From positions 558,001 through 622,000 of the forward strand of contig NZ_BDBZ01000002.1 in the NCBI RefSeq assembly GCF_001613245.1: a stretch of DNA of 64,000 bases, written 5' to 3'. The notes under the pieces were generated by a model. It was not told the DNA's origin. It did not search any database and saw nothing but the letters and a program-made list of their open reading frames with translations. This DNA comes from Nocardia speluncae NBRC 108251. Lineage in GTDB: Bacteria > Actinomycetota > Actinomycetes > Mycobacteriales > Mycobacteriaceae. Each line of letters starts with the position of its first letter. Position 1 is the stretch's first letter. A program made the position numbers and the translations under genes. Positions 1 through 10,960 of this stretch are shown piece by piece.

Positions 1-280
1 TCCGCGGATCGGCCGGAAATCGATCGGGATCGTTGAGAATCCGGACCGCTGCCTCATACCCGATCACCAAAGTGGCCGGAACATCCGGAGCCAGGTCGAT
101 GGGAACCAGTGAACCGTACCGGCTACGCATAGCGACATAGGCGCGGTGCGGGTCGCCGGCGAACTCCTCGGTATAGAGACTGAATCGCGGGCCAACGCCT
201 CCGGTGGGTTCTCCGCGGACAACCGGCGAACCGGCGAACGGAGGTTGTTGCTGCGGAACCGGAGAGTGCTGCGTGGTCAA
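1..280 (-). CDS. cytochrome P450, N-terminal part (gene runs off the window)
   Basis: An open frame on the minus strand starts with TTG at 280-278, overlapping the TGA of the GTPase gene (277-279) in a TTGA junction, and stays open to base 1. The roughly 93 residues begin with a Pro/Gln-rich tail, then FSLYTEEFAGDPHRAY, then a Tyr-Gly-Ser-Leu-Val-Pro stretch and VRILNDPDRFPADPR. This is the usual N-terminal pattern of bacterial P450s; the heme-binding Cys lies outside. Actinobacterial conservons often end with a P450 gene, so family and position agree. Substrate unknown. The TTG start is inferred from the overlap, since no better start precedes the conserved part. Confidence 0.8.
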   Translation of the reverse strand, partial: MTTQHSPVPQQQPPFAGSPVVRGEPTGGVGPRFSLYTEEFAGDPHRAYVAMRSRYGSLVPIDLAPDVPATLVIGYEAAVRILNDPDRFPADPR

Positions 281-900
281 CGACGAGACTCCAATCGATG
301 GAACAGATATTCGACGAGCGTGATCAGCCCCTGCAGGCAGGTACGCCGATCCCGGGCGTCGAGCGCGACGAGCGGAGTGTCTTCGGTCAGGTCCAGCGCT
401 TCACGAATCTCCGACAGCGGAAAGCGACTCGATCCCTCGAACTCGTTCACGCCGACGGCGTAGGGCACACCACGCTCCTCCAACGTAGCGAGCACCTCAT
501 CGGCCTTCTCGATCCGCCGGGTGTCGACCAGCACCAGGGCACCCAGGGCGCCCTTGGCCAGTTCCTCCCACAGCGGGATGAACCGCTGCTGCCCCGGTGT
601 GCCGAAGAGGTACAGCGCCAACTCGGGATTGAGTGTGATGCGGCCGAAATCCATCGCGACCGTCGTCGTTGTTTTCGACCCCAGTCCGCCCAGATCGTCG
701 ATCCCGACGCTGGCCTCGGTGATGGTCTCTTCGGTACGCAGCGGTTTGATTTCCGAAACACTGCTCACGAAGGTGGTTTTGCCGACGCCGAAATTTCCGG
801 CGACCAGCAATTTCACCGACCGGGTCACCGTCTCCGCAACATAGTCGACCGCGCGGCCGTAATCCGCGGACCGATCAGGCCGGGAGAGCACGGAGCCCAT
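277..900 (-). CDS. conservon small GTPase (CvnD-like ATP/GTP-binding protein)
   Basis: 207 residues. P-loop GNFGVGKTT lies near residues 35-43 and a switch II-type motif FGTPGQQRF near 99-107. The position of the usual NKxD base-recognition motif reads VNEFE, which is usual for this conservon family rather than Ras-like. No membrane segment, so cytoplasmic. It is the fourth conservon gene; its start overlaps the DUF742 gene by 26 bases and its stop overlaps the P450 start, so the set is translationally coupled. In Streptomyces, such GTPases act with the kinase-like, roadblock and DUF742 proteins as a membrane-associated signalling complex controlling development or secondary metabolism; that role is extrapolated here. 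Confidence 0.92.
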   Translation of the reverse strand: MGSVLSRPDRSADYGRAVDYVAETVTRSVKLLVAGNFGVGKTTFVSSVSEIKPLRTEETITEASVGIDDLGGLGSKTTTTVAMDFGRITLNPELALYLFGTPGQQRFIPLWEELAKGALGALVLVDTRRIEKADEVLATLEERGVPYAVGVNEFEGSSRFPLSEIREALDLTEDTPLVALDARDRRTCLQGLITLVEYLFHRLESRR

Positions 901-1222
901 TGAGTACCTCCTCGAGCAGGGCGATCTCCGGCATGATCTCCGCCGGGGTCGGGATATTCAGGTGTCCGCTGTCCAGCAGATCGGAGACGACGATCGTCAC
1001 CACCGACGGCGGCAGGTCGAGATACGCGGCGACCTCCGCGATCGACAGGGCACCGCGAGCGCATACATCGACCACCCGGCGCGCGTCCGGAGTGGCGCCC
1101 GGCGCCGGGTCCGATACGGCGACGACAAGCGTCACCAGGCCCAGCTCGCGGGTCGGACGCGAGCGCCCGCCGGTCCGCACGTAGGCACGGACCAGGTCTG
1201 GGTCACGCCGCGACCGGCTCAT
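875..1222 (-). CDS. DUF742 protein of the conservon (CvnC-like)
   Basis: 115 residues, typical DUF742 length. After an Arg-rich N-terminus carrying VRAYVRTGGR, the rest looks like a compact winged-helix fold: a helix around ARGALSIAEVAAYLDLPPSVV, then VVSDLLDSGHL. The start overlaps the roadblock gene stop in ATGA (1219-1222) and the end overlaps the GTPase start by 26 bases. DUF742 proteins are always found between the roadblock and GTPase genes of conservons; they are thought to link the sensor and the GTPase. No catalytic residues are apparent. Confidence 0.92.
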   Translation of the reverse strand: MSRSRRDPDLVRAYVRTGGRSRPTRELGLVTLVVAVSDPAPGATPDARRVVDVCARGALSIAEVAAYLDLPPSVVTIVVSDLLDSGHLNIPTPAEIMPEIALLEEVLNGLRALPA

Positions 1223-1653
1223 TGCAGATCGCCGCCGTGTGCGCCTCTGCGGGGCTCACTACCGAGCTCGTGGCCCACCCGGCCGGCGAGCTCATTCATG
1301 CGATGCGCGATGAGACCCACATCGATATCGGTCATGGTCGCCACGCCGAGTAGTGCGCCCTCGCCGGCGGCGGTGATCATGATCATGCCCTGGTCGTATT
1401 CGGTCATGTTCTGCCGTACATCGTTTCCGGTGCTGCCGCAGAATTCCCCGAGCGCTTTGCCCAGCGAACGCAAGCCCGAGGCTGCGGCCGCGAACCGTTC
1501 GGCATCGTCTTTGGCGATGCCGGCAGAATGCGCGATACGGAGCCCGTCCTCGGAGAGCAGAACGGCGAATCGGACGCCGGGAACCTCGAGATCGTCCAGT
1601 AACCAGCCCAGTTTATTGGTGCTGTCTGATACCACTGTCCTCGGTGAACCCAT
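1219..1653 (-). CDS. roadblock/LC7-domain protein of the conservon (CvnB-like)
   Basis: 144 residues starting MGSPRTVVSDSTNKLGWLL. The ATG (1653-1651) shares one base with the TGA of the kinase gene (TGATG), which fixes the start; the longer open frame upstream is only an extension into the kinase gene. The roadblock fold is seen in LLDDLEVPGVRFAVLLSEDGL, then IAHSAGI and a long helix, then GMIMITAAGEGALLGV. Roadblock proteins act as regulators or exchange partners of MglA-like GTPases, matching the GTPase two genes downstream. No membrane segment. Confidence 0.92.
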   Translation of the reverse strand: MGSPRTVVSDSTNKLGWLLDDLEVPGVRFAVLLSEDGLRIAHSAGIAKDDAERFAAAASGLRSLGKALGEFCGSTGNDVRQNMTEYDQGMIMITAAGEGALLGVATMTDIDVGLIAHRMNELAGRVGHELGSEPRRGAHGGDLQ

Positions 1654-3230
1654 CAGGATGTCATCCCTTCGGTGTTTTCGGATGCGGCGGCTCGGCCGCT
1701 CTTGGAGCCGCTCTGCCAGGCGGCGGCGATGTCGGGGCGAGCCTGCCCCTGTTCGGTCCTGGACTGCCCGGACAGACGATCGTTGATATCCGCAGGCACG
1801 GACGCCGCACGGCGCCGCCGCCTGGGCAGGCCACCGCTGGTGATGTCGTGCACGGTTGTCCGCTGTTCGGTGCCGGTGTCCTCGGCGGATTCGGCCGCCG
1901 AGGCCCACCCGCCGGGCACCGGCGCCTCGGCAGCCGCGGGTACCGCGGCGTGGGCGCCGGTCTCGGTGGCGGCATGCGCACCACCCCGAGCCGACATCGT
2001 GTTGCCGGCCAAGGCATTACCGTTACCACTCGATACCGAGGAGGCCTGGCCCCCGGGGACCGCGGCAAGCTCCCGGGGGGCCGAGCCACCGTTGGAGAGA
2101 GCGTTGTTGTCGTTATCGGCCTTTGGAGCAACCAGCAGTGCCTCCGGAATGTAGACCATGGCGCGCATACCGCCGTAGGCGTTGGGGCCGTCGATATAGA
2201 CGGTGAACCCGTAGCGGCGAGCGAGGGCGGCGATGCCGGGGAAACCGACCTTGGGGGCCGGGCCCAGCTGATGGATATCGACCGTACGTTCGTTGGCCAG
2301 AACCTGGCGCGATTCCTCCATCTGCTCAGCGTTCATCCGCACGCCGGCGTCGTCGACGATCACGGTCACGCCGTGATGACCTTCCTGGAAGGTGACGTCG
2401 ACGAACGAGGTGGGCGGCGAATAACGCAGGGCATTGTCGATGAGGGAGGCCAGGGTGTGCACCAGCGGTTCCACCGCACGGCTGATGACGACGCGGTCGA
2501 GCTGGGCAGGCCGCACGCGCAGATAGTCGCGCACACGGCCGGTCGCGCCGCCCACCACATCGGTGAGCGACTGGGCGGGCCACCGGCGGCCGGGCAGGCC
2601 ACCACAAACGATCACATAGGACTGCGCCTGGCGGATCATCTGCTGCACGGTGTGATCGATACGGATGAGGGTCTCGTACACGCGGTCGTCACGGTGTTCA
2701 CGCAGCGCGGCGCTCACCACCTGACTGACATCGGCGCCGAGGCTCACCACCGAGGTACCGAAGGAACGCACCGCCGCGCTGGTCGCCTCGCGCGCAAGAG
2801 ATTCGGCGCGCTCGCGGCCGCTGTCGGCCTCGGTGCGGACGTTCTGCTCGGCGGTGGTGATCGCTGTGCGGGTTTGTTCTTCGGTTTCCCGGGTGACGGT
2901 TTCACGGGTTTCGGTCTGGACGGTGCGTAGATCTTCGGAAACCCGATCGAGGATCCAGCGCAGGCACTGCGCGAAGCGCGAGTTCTCGAGTCCCGGCGGT
3001 ACTTCGGGACCGACGGCGGTCTGTTCGAACCGGCGTACGGATTCCGATAGCGCGGGCAGTGTGCTGGCAGCGAGATGTTCGAGAGCATCTTCGCGAACGG
3101 CCAACTCCCGCTCGAGTACGGAGAGGCGCTTCTGTTGTTCGCGCACGGCCCGAACGGCGTACCACGCCACGCCGAGCACCAGTAAGGTGGCGAGGATCCA
3201 GGGAAGCAGCACGGCGGTATTCAGATTCAT
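1653..3230 (-). CDS. conservon sensor: membrane-anchored histidine-kinase-like ATPase (CvnA-like)
   Basis: 525 residues. One N-terminal membrane segment (about 8-28), then a long coiled-coil-like region to about residue 190, including Thr/Glu-rich repeats near 105-130. A HATPase domain follows, with N-box LIDNALRYSPP, a DDAGVRM segment and a G2-like stretch GFPGIAALARRYG. The last 150 residues are low-complexity Ala/Gly/Ser ending in a basic GLPRRRRR motif common to mycobacterial and nocardial conservon kinases. No clear phospho-acceptor His box, so it may bind ATP without classical autophosphorylation. It opens the operon; GAGAAAG precedes the ATG. Confidence 0.9.
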   Translation of the reverse strand: MNLNTAVLLPWILATLLVLGVAWYAVRAVREQQKRLSVLERELAVREDALEHLAASTLPALSESVRRFEQTAVGPEVPPGLENSRFAQCLRWILDRVSEDLRTVQTETRETVTRETEEQTRTAITTAEQNVRTEADSGRERAESLAREATSAAVRSFGTSVVSLGADVSQVVSAALREHRDDRVYETLIRIDHTVQQMIRQAQSYVIVCGGLPGRRWPAQSLTDVVGGATGRVRDYLRVRPAQLDRVVISRAVEPLVHTLASLIDNALRYSPPTSFVDVTFQEGHHGVTVIVDDAGVRMNAEQMEESRQVLANERTVDIHQLGPAPKVGFPGIAALARRYGFTVYIDGPNAYGGMRAMVYIPEALLVAPKADNDNNALSNGGSAPRELAAVPGGQASSVSSGNGNALAGNTMSARGGAHAATETGAHAAVPAAAEAPVPGGWASAAESAEDTGTEQRTTVHDITSGGLPRRRRRAASVPADINDRLSGQSRTEQGQARPDIAAAWQSGSKSGRAAASENTEGMTS

Positions 3231-3382
3231 CAGCTTTCTCGTCGTTGACGGGGCTCGAGGTGCGCCACGCGGTGCCGTGGCATGCCACGGCGCTTCGTCT
3301 CGCCTTCCTCGCGACGCCGACCATGTTCGCCCCTGGCCGGATGAGGTCCGCGCCGGGCACCAGCGGTTCGGTCGGTGACATA

Positions 3383-3422
3383 TCCCTTAGTTACTTTCGG
3401 CTACTCGAAAGTAACTAAGGGA
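3383..3422. promoter_or_regulatory. perfect 17-bp inverted repeat upstream of the conservon
   Basis: TCCCTTAGTTACTTTCG at 3383-3399 is repeated exactly in inverse at 3406-3422, with a 6-base spacer (3400-3405). The arms are clearly more AT-rich than the surroundings. It lies about 150 bases upstream of the kinase start, with no recognisable gene for 630 bases on the other side. It could be an operator for a dimeric repressor (TetR/MarR type) of the conservon, or an RNA hairpin. No U-tract follows on either strand, which argues mildly for an operator. Confidence 0.7.
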
Positions 3423-4056
3423 CAAGTCATTCGGCCGCTCGCTGACCATCGGAACACATCCTCGATGGCCCGGAACCCGACGACTCGCTCACAGTAGCAG
3501 CATTGCCGTGAACTCTCTCAATAACGGTCGATAATCGATTGTCACCGATCCGTGATAGCGCCAGGGACCTCGTGGAATGCGGAAAGGTATTGCGCCGGTG
3601 AAGATCACGAACTCGATTCCTCCGCGACCACCCAGCGGGCTCGCACGTGCCGCAGCCCACATCACGCGACCGTCCCCTACCACCAGCGACGGAGACGAAA
3701 CCGGACCGGTCGGTCGGCGATTGGCGACACGCGCCGAAAATTGATATTGGAGCCTCGGCCGAATCTTCCGGCCATACGACCGATACCGGAGCCGGCCGCA
3801 CAGAAAACAATGGCGCCGCTCTGCACAATCCCCGCCCGCCCTACAGAACTCGGATGCGCGAATATGCCCGGGTTCCAGTAGCACACCGGCATTAACGCAA
3901 GGAAATGCGCCCGTTTCCGATCGACTCAGCAGCGGCCTACGCCAGCGGATGGCTTCCAACTGCCCGTCCGGACCAAATCGGGTATAGACCAATTTCGGGC
4001 GGCGACCGATCGGTCGCCGCCCGAATTCGGCGTCGCTGACGTTGCGCCGAGTCCGC
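3423..4056. other. gene-poor interval of about 630 bases
   Basis: Open frames here (for example 3489-4097 minus and 3427-3828 minus) lack the strong third-position G/C bias of the neighbours and match nothing I recognise. The frame ending at 3489 reads passably near its C-terminus (GRGGIEFVIFTGAIPFRIPRG), so a decayed gene remnant is possible. It separates the conservon from the suf operon. Confidence 0.5.
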
Positions 4057-4440
4057 CTAGACGGTGAAACCCAGCGCCCGCAACTGTTCCCGACCATCCT
4101 CGGTGATCTTGTCGGGACCCCACGGCGGAATCCAGACCCAGTTGATCTTCAGATCGTCGACCAGGCCGCTACGCACCAGCGCGTTGCGCGACTGGTCCTC
4201 GATGACATCGGTGAGCGGGCAGGCCGCGGAGGTCAGAGTCATATCGAGTACCGCGGTGCTCTCCTCGACCCGCAGGCCGTACACGAGGCCCAGATCCACG
4301 ACATTGATACCGAGTTCGGGATCGACCACATCGCGCATCGCCTCCTCGAGATCAGCGAGCTGCGCGAGATCCTCGGCCGACAGCTCGACCTCGGCGGGTG
4401 CGGAATCCGTAGTGGATTCGGTGGCGGATGTTTCGGTCAT
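4057..4440 (-). CDS. sufT: SufT, DUF59/MIP18-type iron-sulfur assembly factor
   Basis: 127 residues; ATG at 4440-4438 overlaps the end of sufU by four bases. After an acidic leader comes the DUF59 core: LEEAMRDVVDPELGINVVDLGLVYGL, with DPELG and the VDLGLVYG motif, then LTSAACPLTDVI, which carries the conserved Cys of the family, and a tail WVWIPPWGPDKITEDGREQL. SufT/PaaD-like proteins help maturation of Fe-S proteins. It is the last suf gene here, the same order as in mycobacteria. Cytoplasmic. Confidence 0.93.
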   Translation of the reverse strand: MTETSATESTTDSAPAEVELSAEDLAQLADLEEAMRDVVDPELGINVVDLGLVYGLRVEESTAVLDMTLTSAACPLTDVIEDQSRNALVRSGLVDDLKINWVWIPPWGPDKITEDGREQLRALGFTV

Positions 4441-4943
4441 GATGTTTCCCCGTTCCGTGCTCGGTCGGTCTCCGGCGTCGCGGCGGCCGGGACAACGGCA
4501 TCGGCGGCACCGTCGATCCGGAGCACCGCATCTTTGAACGCCATCCAGCCCAAAAGCGCACATTTCACCCGGGCCGGATATTTGGCGACGCCGGCGAAGG
4601 CGATCCCGTCGCCGATAATGTCCTCGTCGCCCTCGACGGTACCCCGGCTGCCGATCATCTGGTTGAACGAGTCGACGACACCCAGCGCCTCGGTGACCGG
4701 CAAGCCGATCACCTGATCGGTGAGTACCGAAATCGACGCCTGGCTGATCGAACAGCCCTGTCCGTCGTAGGACACGTCGGCGACATCCCCGTCGTCGCCG
4801 AGATGCACCCGCAGGGTCACCTCGTCGCCGCAGGTCGGGTTCACATGGTGCACCTCGGCGCCGTACGGCTCCCGCAAGCCGCGATTGTGCGGGTGCTTGT
4901 AATGATCCAGGATCACTTCCTGGTACATCTGCTCCATACGCAT
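4437..4943 (-). CDS. sufU: SufU, zinc-dependent sulfurtransferase
   Basis: 168 residues. NifU-N/SufU fold with the ligand set of SufU: Cys38 and Asp40 in NPTCGD, Cys64 in GQGCSIS and Cys128 in VKCALLGW. The SufU-type insertion of about 20 residues lies between the last two. SufU takes persulfide from SufS and delivers sulfur to the SufBCD scaffold. It starts three bases after the sufS stop and its end overlaps sufT by four bases. The C-terminus after about residue 145 is a variable Ala-rich tail. Confidence 0.95.
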   Translation of the reverse strand: MRMEQMYQEVILDHYKHPHNRGLREPYGAEVHHVNPTCGDEVTLRVHLGDDGDVADVSYDGQGCSISQASISVLTDQVIGLPVTEALGVVDSFNQMIGSRGTVEGDEDIIGDGIAFAGVAKYPARVKCALLGWMAFKDAVLRIDGAADAVVPAAATPETDRARNGETS

Positions 4944-4946
4944 GTT

Positions 4947-6972
<2,026 letters not shown>

Positions 6973-7013
6973 CGGTTTCTGAATTCCTTCGGTGGCTGTG
7001 GCTGGGTGGTCGG

Positions 7014-8192
7014 TCAGGCGCCGATGGCGGCGAGTTCGGCCTCGATGGCCGCCTCCAGCCGCTCGGCGACGTCGGGCACCCCGATCTTCTGGATGATCTC
7101 GTGGAAGAAACCGCGCACCACGAGGCGACGTGCGGCGTCCTCCGGAATACCGCGTGCCCGCAGATAGAACAGCTGTTCGTCGTCGAACCGGCCGGTCGCC
7201 GACGCGTGTCCGGCGCCGACGATCTCACCGGTTTCGATCTCCAGGTTCGGCACCGAATCGGCGCGCGCCCCGTCGGTGAGCACGAGATTGCGGTTGATCT
7301 CGAACGTGTCGGTGCCCTCGGCGGCGGCGCGGATCAGCACATCTCCGACCCACACCGTGCGGGCATCACCCTTACGCGAACCGGGGTCGCCCTGCAGGGC
7401 TCCCTTGTACAGCACATTCGATTTGCAGTGCGGTACGGCGTGATCGACCAGCAGACGCTGTTCGAAATGTTGTCCGGCGTCGGCGAAGTAGAGACCGAGC
7501 AGTTCGGCGTCGCCGCCCGGCCCGGCATAGCGCACGGTGCCGGTCAGCCGCACCAGATCACCGCCGAGCGTGACGGCGGTATGCCGCAGGACGGCGTCAC
7601 GACCGAGGTTGGCATGGTGGGCGGTCGCGTGCACCACATCGTCGGCCCAATCCTGAACCGCGACGACGGTGAGTTTGGCACTGTCGCCGAGGACGAATTC
7701 GACGTTCTCGGCGTAGGTTCCACTGCCGCGCTGATCGATGACGACGGTCACGACGGCGAATTCGGCCAGCCGCACCTGCAGATGTCCGTAGGCGGTCTTA
7801 CCCGCACCCGGGCCGGTGATCCGCACAACGACGGGGTCGGCGACCTCGGTTTCCCTGCCCACCGAGACGATCGTGGCCCGCTCGAATCCCGAGTACGCCT
7901 GGGCCGCGACCCGGTCCGCAGGGGTGCCGCCGGCGCCCAGCCGGGCATCGTCACGACCCACGGTCTCCACGGTGACGCCGGGAACGTCGGTCACCTCGAC
8001 AGCGGCTTGCCCGTCCGCGGTGGCGGTGCCGTTGTGCAGTCCGCGCAGCCGGCGCAACGGGGTGAACCGCCACGCCTCGTCCTTACCGGAGGGGATCTCG
8101 AAGGCGTTCACATCGAAGGAGGTGAACACCTCGCCCTTGTTGATCGCCGGCGTGCGAGCCTCGGCGGCCTCGGCAACGTTTTCGACGGCCAT
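7014..8192 (-). CDS. sufD: SufD, Fe-S scaffold subunit
   Basis: 392 residues from ATG 8192-8190, which shares a base with the sufB TGA (TGATG); the longer open frame upstream lies inside sufB. N-terminal [13 protein letters not shown], a beta-helix core, and the C-terminal SufBD signature: [23 protein letters not shown], then [13 protein letters not shown] conserved Cys ([10 protein letters not shown]) lies in the middle. SufD pairs with SufB and SufC to form the SufBC2D scaffold on which clusters are built. Confidence 0.95.
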   Translation of the reverse strand: MAVENVAEAAEARTPAINKGEVFTSFDVNAFEIPSGKDEAWRFTPLRRLRGLHNGTATADGQAAVEVTDVPGVTVETVGRDDARLGAGGTPADRVAAQAYSGFERATIVSVGRETEVADPVVVRITGPGAGKTAYGHLQVRLAEFAVVTVVIDQRGSGTYAENVEFVLGDSAKLTVVAVQDWADDVVHATAHHANLGRDAVLRHTAVTLGGDLVRLTGTVRYAGPGGDAELLGLYFADAGQHFEQRLLVDHAVPHCKSNVLYKGALQGDPGSRKGDARTVWVGDVLIRAAAEGTDTFEINRNLVLTDGARADSVPNLEIETGEIVGAGHASATGRFDDEQLFYLRARGIPEDAARRLVVRGFFHEIIQKIGVPDVAERLEAAIEAELAAIGA

Positions 8193-9628
8193 CAGCCGAC
8201 GGCTCCTTCCATCTGCAGTTCGATCAGGCGGTTGAGCTCGAGCGCGTACTCCATCGGGAGTTCCTTGGCGATGGGCTCGACGAATCCGCGGACCACCATC
8301 GCCATCGCCTCGTCCTCGGTGAGACCGCGGCTCATCAGGTAGAACAGCTGGTCTTCCGACACCTTCGACACGGTCGCCTCGTGGCCCATGGTCACGTCGT
8401 CCTCGCGGATATCGACGTACGGGTAGGTATCGGAGCGGCTCACGGTATCGACCAGCAGCGCATCGCATTTCACCGTCGACTTCGAGCCGTGCGCACCCTT
8501 GTTCACCTGGACCAGGCCGCGATAGGAGGCCCGGCCACCGCCGCGCGCCACCGACTTGGAGACGATGGTCGAGGAGGTGTGCGGAGCCAGGTGCACCATC
8601 TTGGCGCCCGTGTCCTGATGCTGCCCCTCACCGGCGAACGCCACCGAGAGCACTTCACCCTTGGCGTGCTCGCCGGTCATCCACACGGCCGGGTACTTCA
8701 TGGTGACCTTGGAGCCGATATTGCCGTCGATCCACTCCATGGTGGCGCCGGCCTCGGCCTTGGCCCGCTTGGTGACCAGGTTGTAGACGTTGTTCGACCA
8801 GTTCTGGATGGTGGTGTAGCGGCAGCGGCCGCCCTTCTTCACGATGATCTCGACCACGGCCGAGTGCAGCGAATCCGATTTGTAGATCGGCGCGGTGCAG
8901 CCCTCGACGTAGTGCACGTAGGCGTCCTCGTCGACGATGATCAGCGTGCGCTCGAACTGCCCCATGTTCTCGGTGTTGATCCGGAAGTAGGCCTGCAACG
9001 GGATATCGACGTGCACACCCGGCGGGACGTAGATGAACGAACCACCCGACCACACCGCAGTGTTCAGCGCGGAGAATTTATTGTCTCCGGCCGGGATGAC
9101 GGTGCCGAAGTACTCGCGGAAGATCTCGGGATGCTCCTTCAACGCCGTATCGGTGTCGAGGAAGATCACGCCCTGCTCCTCCAGATCCTCGCGGATCTGG
9201 TGGTAGACGACTTCGCTCTCGTACTGTGCGGCGACACCCGAGACCAGCCGCTGCTTCTCCGCCTCCGGGATGCCCAGCTTGTCGTAGGTGTTCTTGATGT
9301 CCTCGGGGAGATCTTCCCAGCTCTCGGCCTGTTTCTCGGTCGAGCGCACGAAGTATTTGATGTTGTCGAAATCGATACCGTCGAGGTTGGAACCCCAGTG
9401 CGGCATCGGCTTGCGATCGAAGATGCGCAGCGCCTTGAGCCGGTTCTCCAGCATCCAGGAGGATTCGCTCTTCTTGTCCGAGATATCGCGTACGACCTCC
9501 TCGGACAGCCCACGCTGCGCACTGGCGCCCGCCACGTCCGAGTCGGCCCAGCCGTAGCCGTAGTTGCCCAGTGAGGCGATGGCCTCCTCCTGGGTCAGCT
9601 GCGGCACCTGGTCGGTGGTGGTCGTCAT
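8192..9628 (-). CDS. sufB: SufB, Fe-S scaffold subunit
   Basis: 478 residues starting [20 protein letters not shown]. The start is supported by GGAAGGAG eight bases upstream and by the ATGA-type overlap with the sufR stop (9625-9627). Diagnostic stretches: [54 protein letters not shown] with a conserved Cys, and the C-terminal [20 protein letters not shown]. No intein interrupts it, unlike the SufB of M. tuberculosis. Central scaffold of the operon. Confidence 0.96.
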   Translation of the reverse strand: MTTTTDQVPQLTQEEAIASLGNYGYGWADSDVAGASAQRGLSEEVVRDISDKKSESSWMLENRLKALRIFDRKPMPHWGSNLDGIDFDNIKYFVRSTEKQAESWEDLPEDIKNTYDKLGIPEAEKQRLVSGVAAQYESEVVYHQIREDLEEQGVIFLDTDTALKEHPEIFREYFGTVIPAGDNKFSALNTAVWSGGSFIYVPPGVHVDIPLQAYFRINTENMGQFERTLIIVDEDAYVHYVEGCTAPIYKSDSLHSAVVEIIVKKGGRCRYTTIQNWSNNVYNLVTKRAKAEAGATMEWIDGNIGSKVTMKYPAVWMTGEHAKGEVLSVAFAGEGQHQDTGAKMVHLAPHTSSTIVSKSVARGGGRASYRGLVQVNKGAHGSKSTVKCDALLVDTVSRSDTYPYVDIREDDVTMGHEATVSKVSEDQLFYLMSRGLTEDEAMAMVVRGFVEPIAKELPMEYALELNRLIELQMEGAVG

Positions 9629-10491
9629 TCGGCGCTCCTTCCGGAGTCGTTCGTAACGTCCGTTGCGGGCTGTGCAACGGTTGATGGTGAAGCGTTGTTC
9701 GGTCGGTGCCCGCCCGCCCGGTCCGGTAGGACGGTGAGCGGGACATGCGTTGTGCAGGCGCAATCGCCGTTGGCGATGGTTGCCAACCGCTGCACATGCG
9801 TGCCGAGCACCTCCCGGAATGCCTCGAGCTCGGCCTCGCAGAGCTCGGGGAATTCCTCGGCCACATGCGAGACAGGGCAGTGGTGCTGGCAGATCTGCAC
9901 ACCCGCACCCACCCGCCGGGTACTCGCGGCGAACCCGGCGTCCGACAACGCCGTGGCGATCTCGTCGGCCTTGGCCACCGTTTCGGACCGAACGGTATCG
10001 TCCCCTGCCGCGACGGGATCGGCCGACTGCCCCGTCCGCTGGGCGGGCAGCGGATCGATGCCGTCGACCAGGGTGCGTGCCCGTTTCCGGGCGAAGGCCG
10101 TAACGGCATCCTCGCCGCCGACCTCGCGCAGCTGCCGGATGGCCGCACCGGCGAGATCGTCGTACGCGTGCCCGAGCATGCTGCGCCCAGCGGCGGTGAG
10201 CTGATACTGCTTGGCCGGACGTCCGCGCCCCTTCTGCTGCCACGGCGCGGATCGGCCGGCCCGCGCCTGACCGGATTCGATGAGCGCATCCAGATGGCGC
10301 CGCACACCGGCCGGGGCAAGCCCCAGCGCGATACCGACCGCGGTCGCCGTGATCGGGCCCTCCTCGAGCAGCAGTTGAATGATCGCCGCCCGGGTCTGTC
10401 CTTCACCGCCGATCACGGGCGCGCCGACGGACCCGGTACCGGCCCGGTGACCAGCCCTTTCGTCCACATTCGGCAAACCCACAGTTTTCAC
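9625..10491 (-). CDS. sufR: SufR, Fe-S-sensing transcriptional repressor of the suf operon
   Basis: About 288 residues from GTG 10491. N-terminal winged helix ([20 protein letters not shown], then [18 protein letters not shown], then [15 protein letters not shown]) and a C-terminal domain with the cluster-ligand cysteines in [22 protein letters not shown] and a further pair in NGDCACTTH. SufR represses its own operon when it carries a cluster. The start is uncertain: GTG at 10491, 10466 or 10569 are all in frame and none has a good ribosome site; the HTH begins after all three. A candidate -10 (TAGATT, 10526-10521) favours 10491 or 10466. First gene of the operon. Confidence 0.9.
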   Translation of the reverse strand: MKTVGLPNVDERAGHRAGTGSVGAPVIGGEGQTRAAIIQLLLEEGPITATAVGIALGLAPAGVRRHLDALIESGQARAGRSAPWQQKGRGRPAKQYQLTAAGRSMLGHAYDDLAGAAIRQLREVGGEDAVTAFARKRARTLVDGIDPLPAQRTGQSADPVAAGDDTVRSETVAKADEIATALSDAGFAASTRRVGAGVQICQHHCPVSHVAEEFPELCEAELEAFREVLGTHVQRLATIANGDCACTTHVPLTVLPDRAGGHRPNNASPSTVAQPATDVTNDSGRSAE

Positions 10492-10502
10492 AACATCAGT
10501 GT
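10488..10502 (-). promoter_or_regulatory. candidate SufR operator
   Basis: On the minus strand the sequence reads ACACT, five bases, TGTGA. This matches the inverted repeat reported, as I recall, for mycobacterial SufR (ACACT-N5-TGTGA). It lies at the head of sufR, downstream of a candidate -10 TAGATT (10526-10521), where a bound repressor would block transcription. It overlaps the GTG start at 10491. Autoregulation of the whole suf operon is the natural reading. Confidence 0.7.
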
Positions 10503-10960
10503 GGCGGAATTCGTTCCCGAAATCTAATAAGGGTGCCCTGACCAGTAGGGGCGTCACAGCGCCGCCCACTCCGGCCGGAAACCGGAAACCCCTGCTCCAC
10601 CGAGAAAGTCCCGTTCACCTCGACCGCAACGAATATCTACAGTGATCTGCTTCACTCCCGCAGCAGCGCGGGCCGGATGCCGAACCGTCTCCCATCGGTT
10701 TGCTGTCGGGCTGCACAGGGCGAGCGCTCGGTCCTGAGAAGATACGTCCCGTGGTCGTACGCCGGCGCGACTCGGTGTCCCGCCGGGTGCCGAGCGCGAG
10801 ATCACCCCACTACAACCTGGCCGCGCGGCCGATAACTGAGCGGTGTCCGGAGGCAGCACGAGGTGCGCCGGCAGCCCTCCCTGGCGACCCGGCCCCCTCG
10901 ACCCGGCACACCGTGCACCGCGGCCAGGGGGCCACCGGAGACTCCGGCGAACTAGTCTCG
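10503..10960. other. divergent intergenic region, sufR / mptB
   Basis: About 450 bases between two divergent transcripts. Apart from the sufR promoter area at its left edge nothing distinct is seen. The reading frame of mptB stays open back to 10700, but that part is Arg/Pro-rich and does not resemble the family, so it is treated as non-coding. Confidence 0.5.

Noticed and set aside
3427..4097. Minus-strand frames between the inverted repeat and sufT
   Set aside because: Third codon positions are not GC-biased and no motif is seen; at most a decayed remnant.
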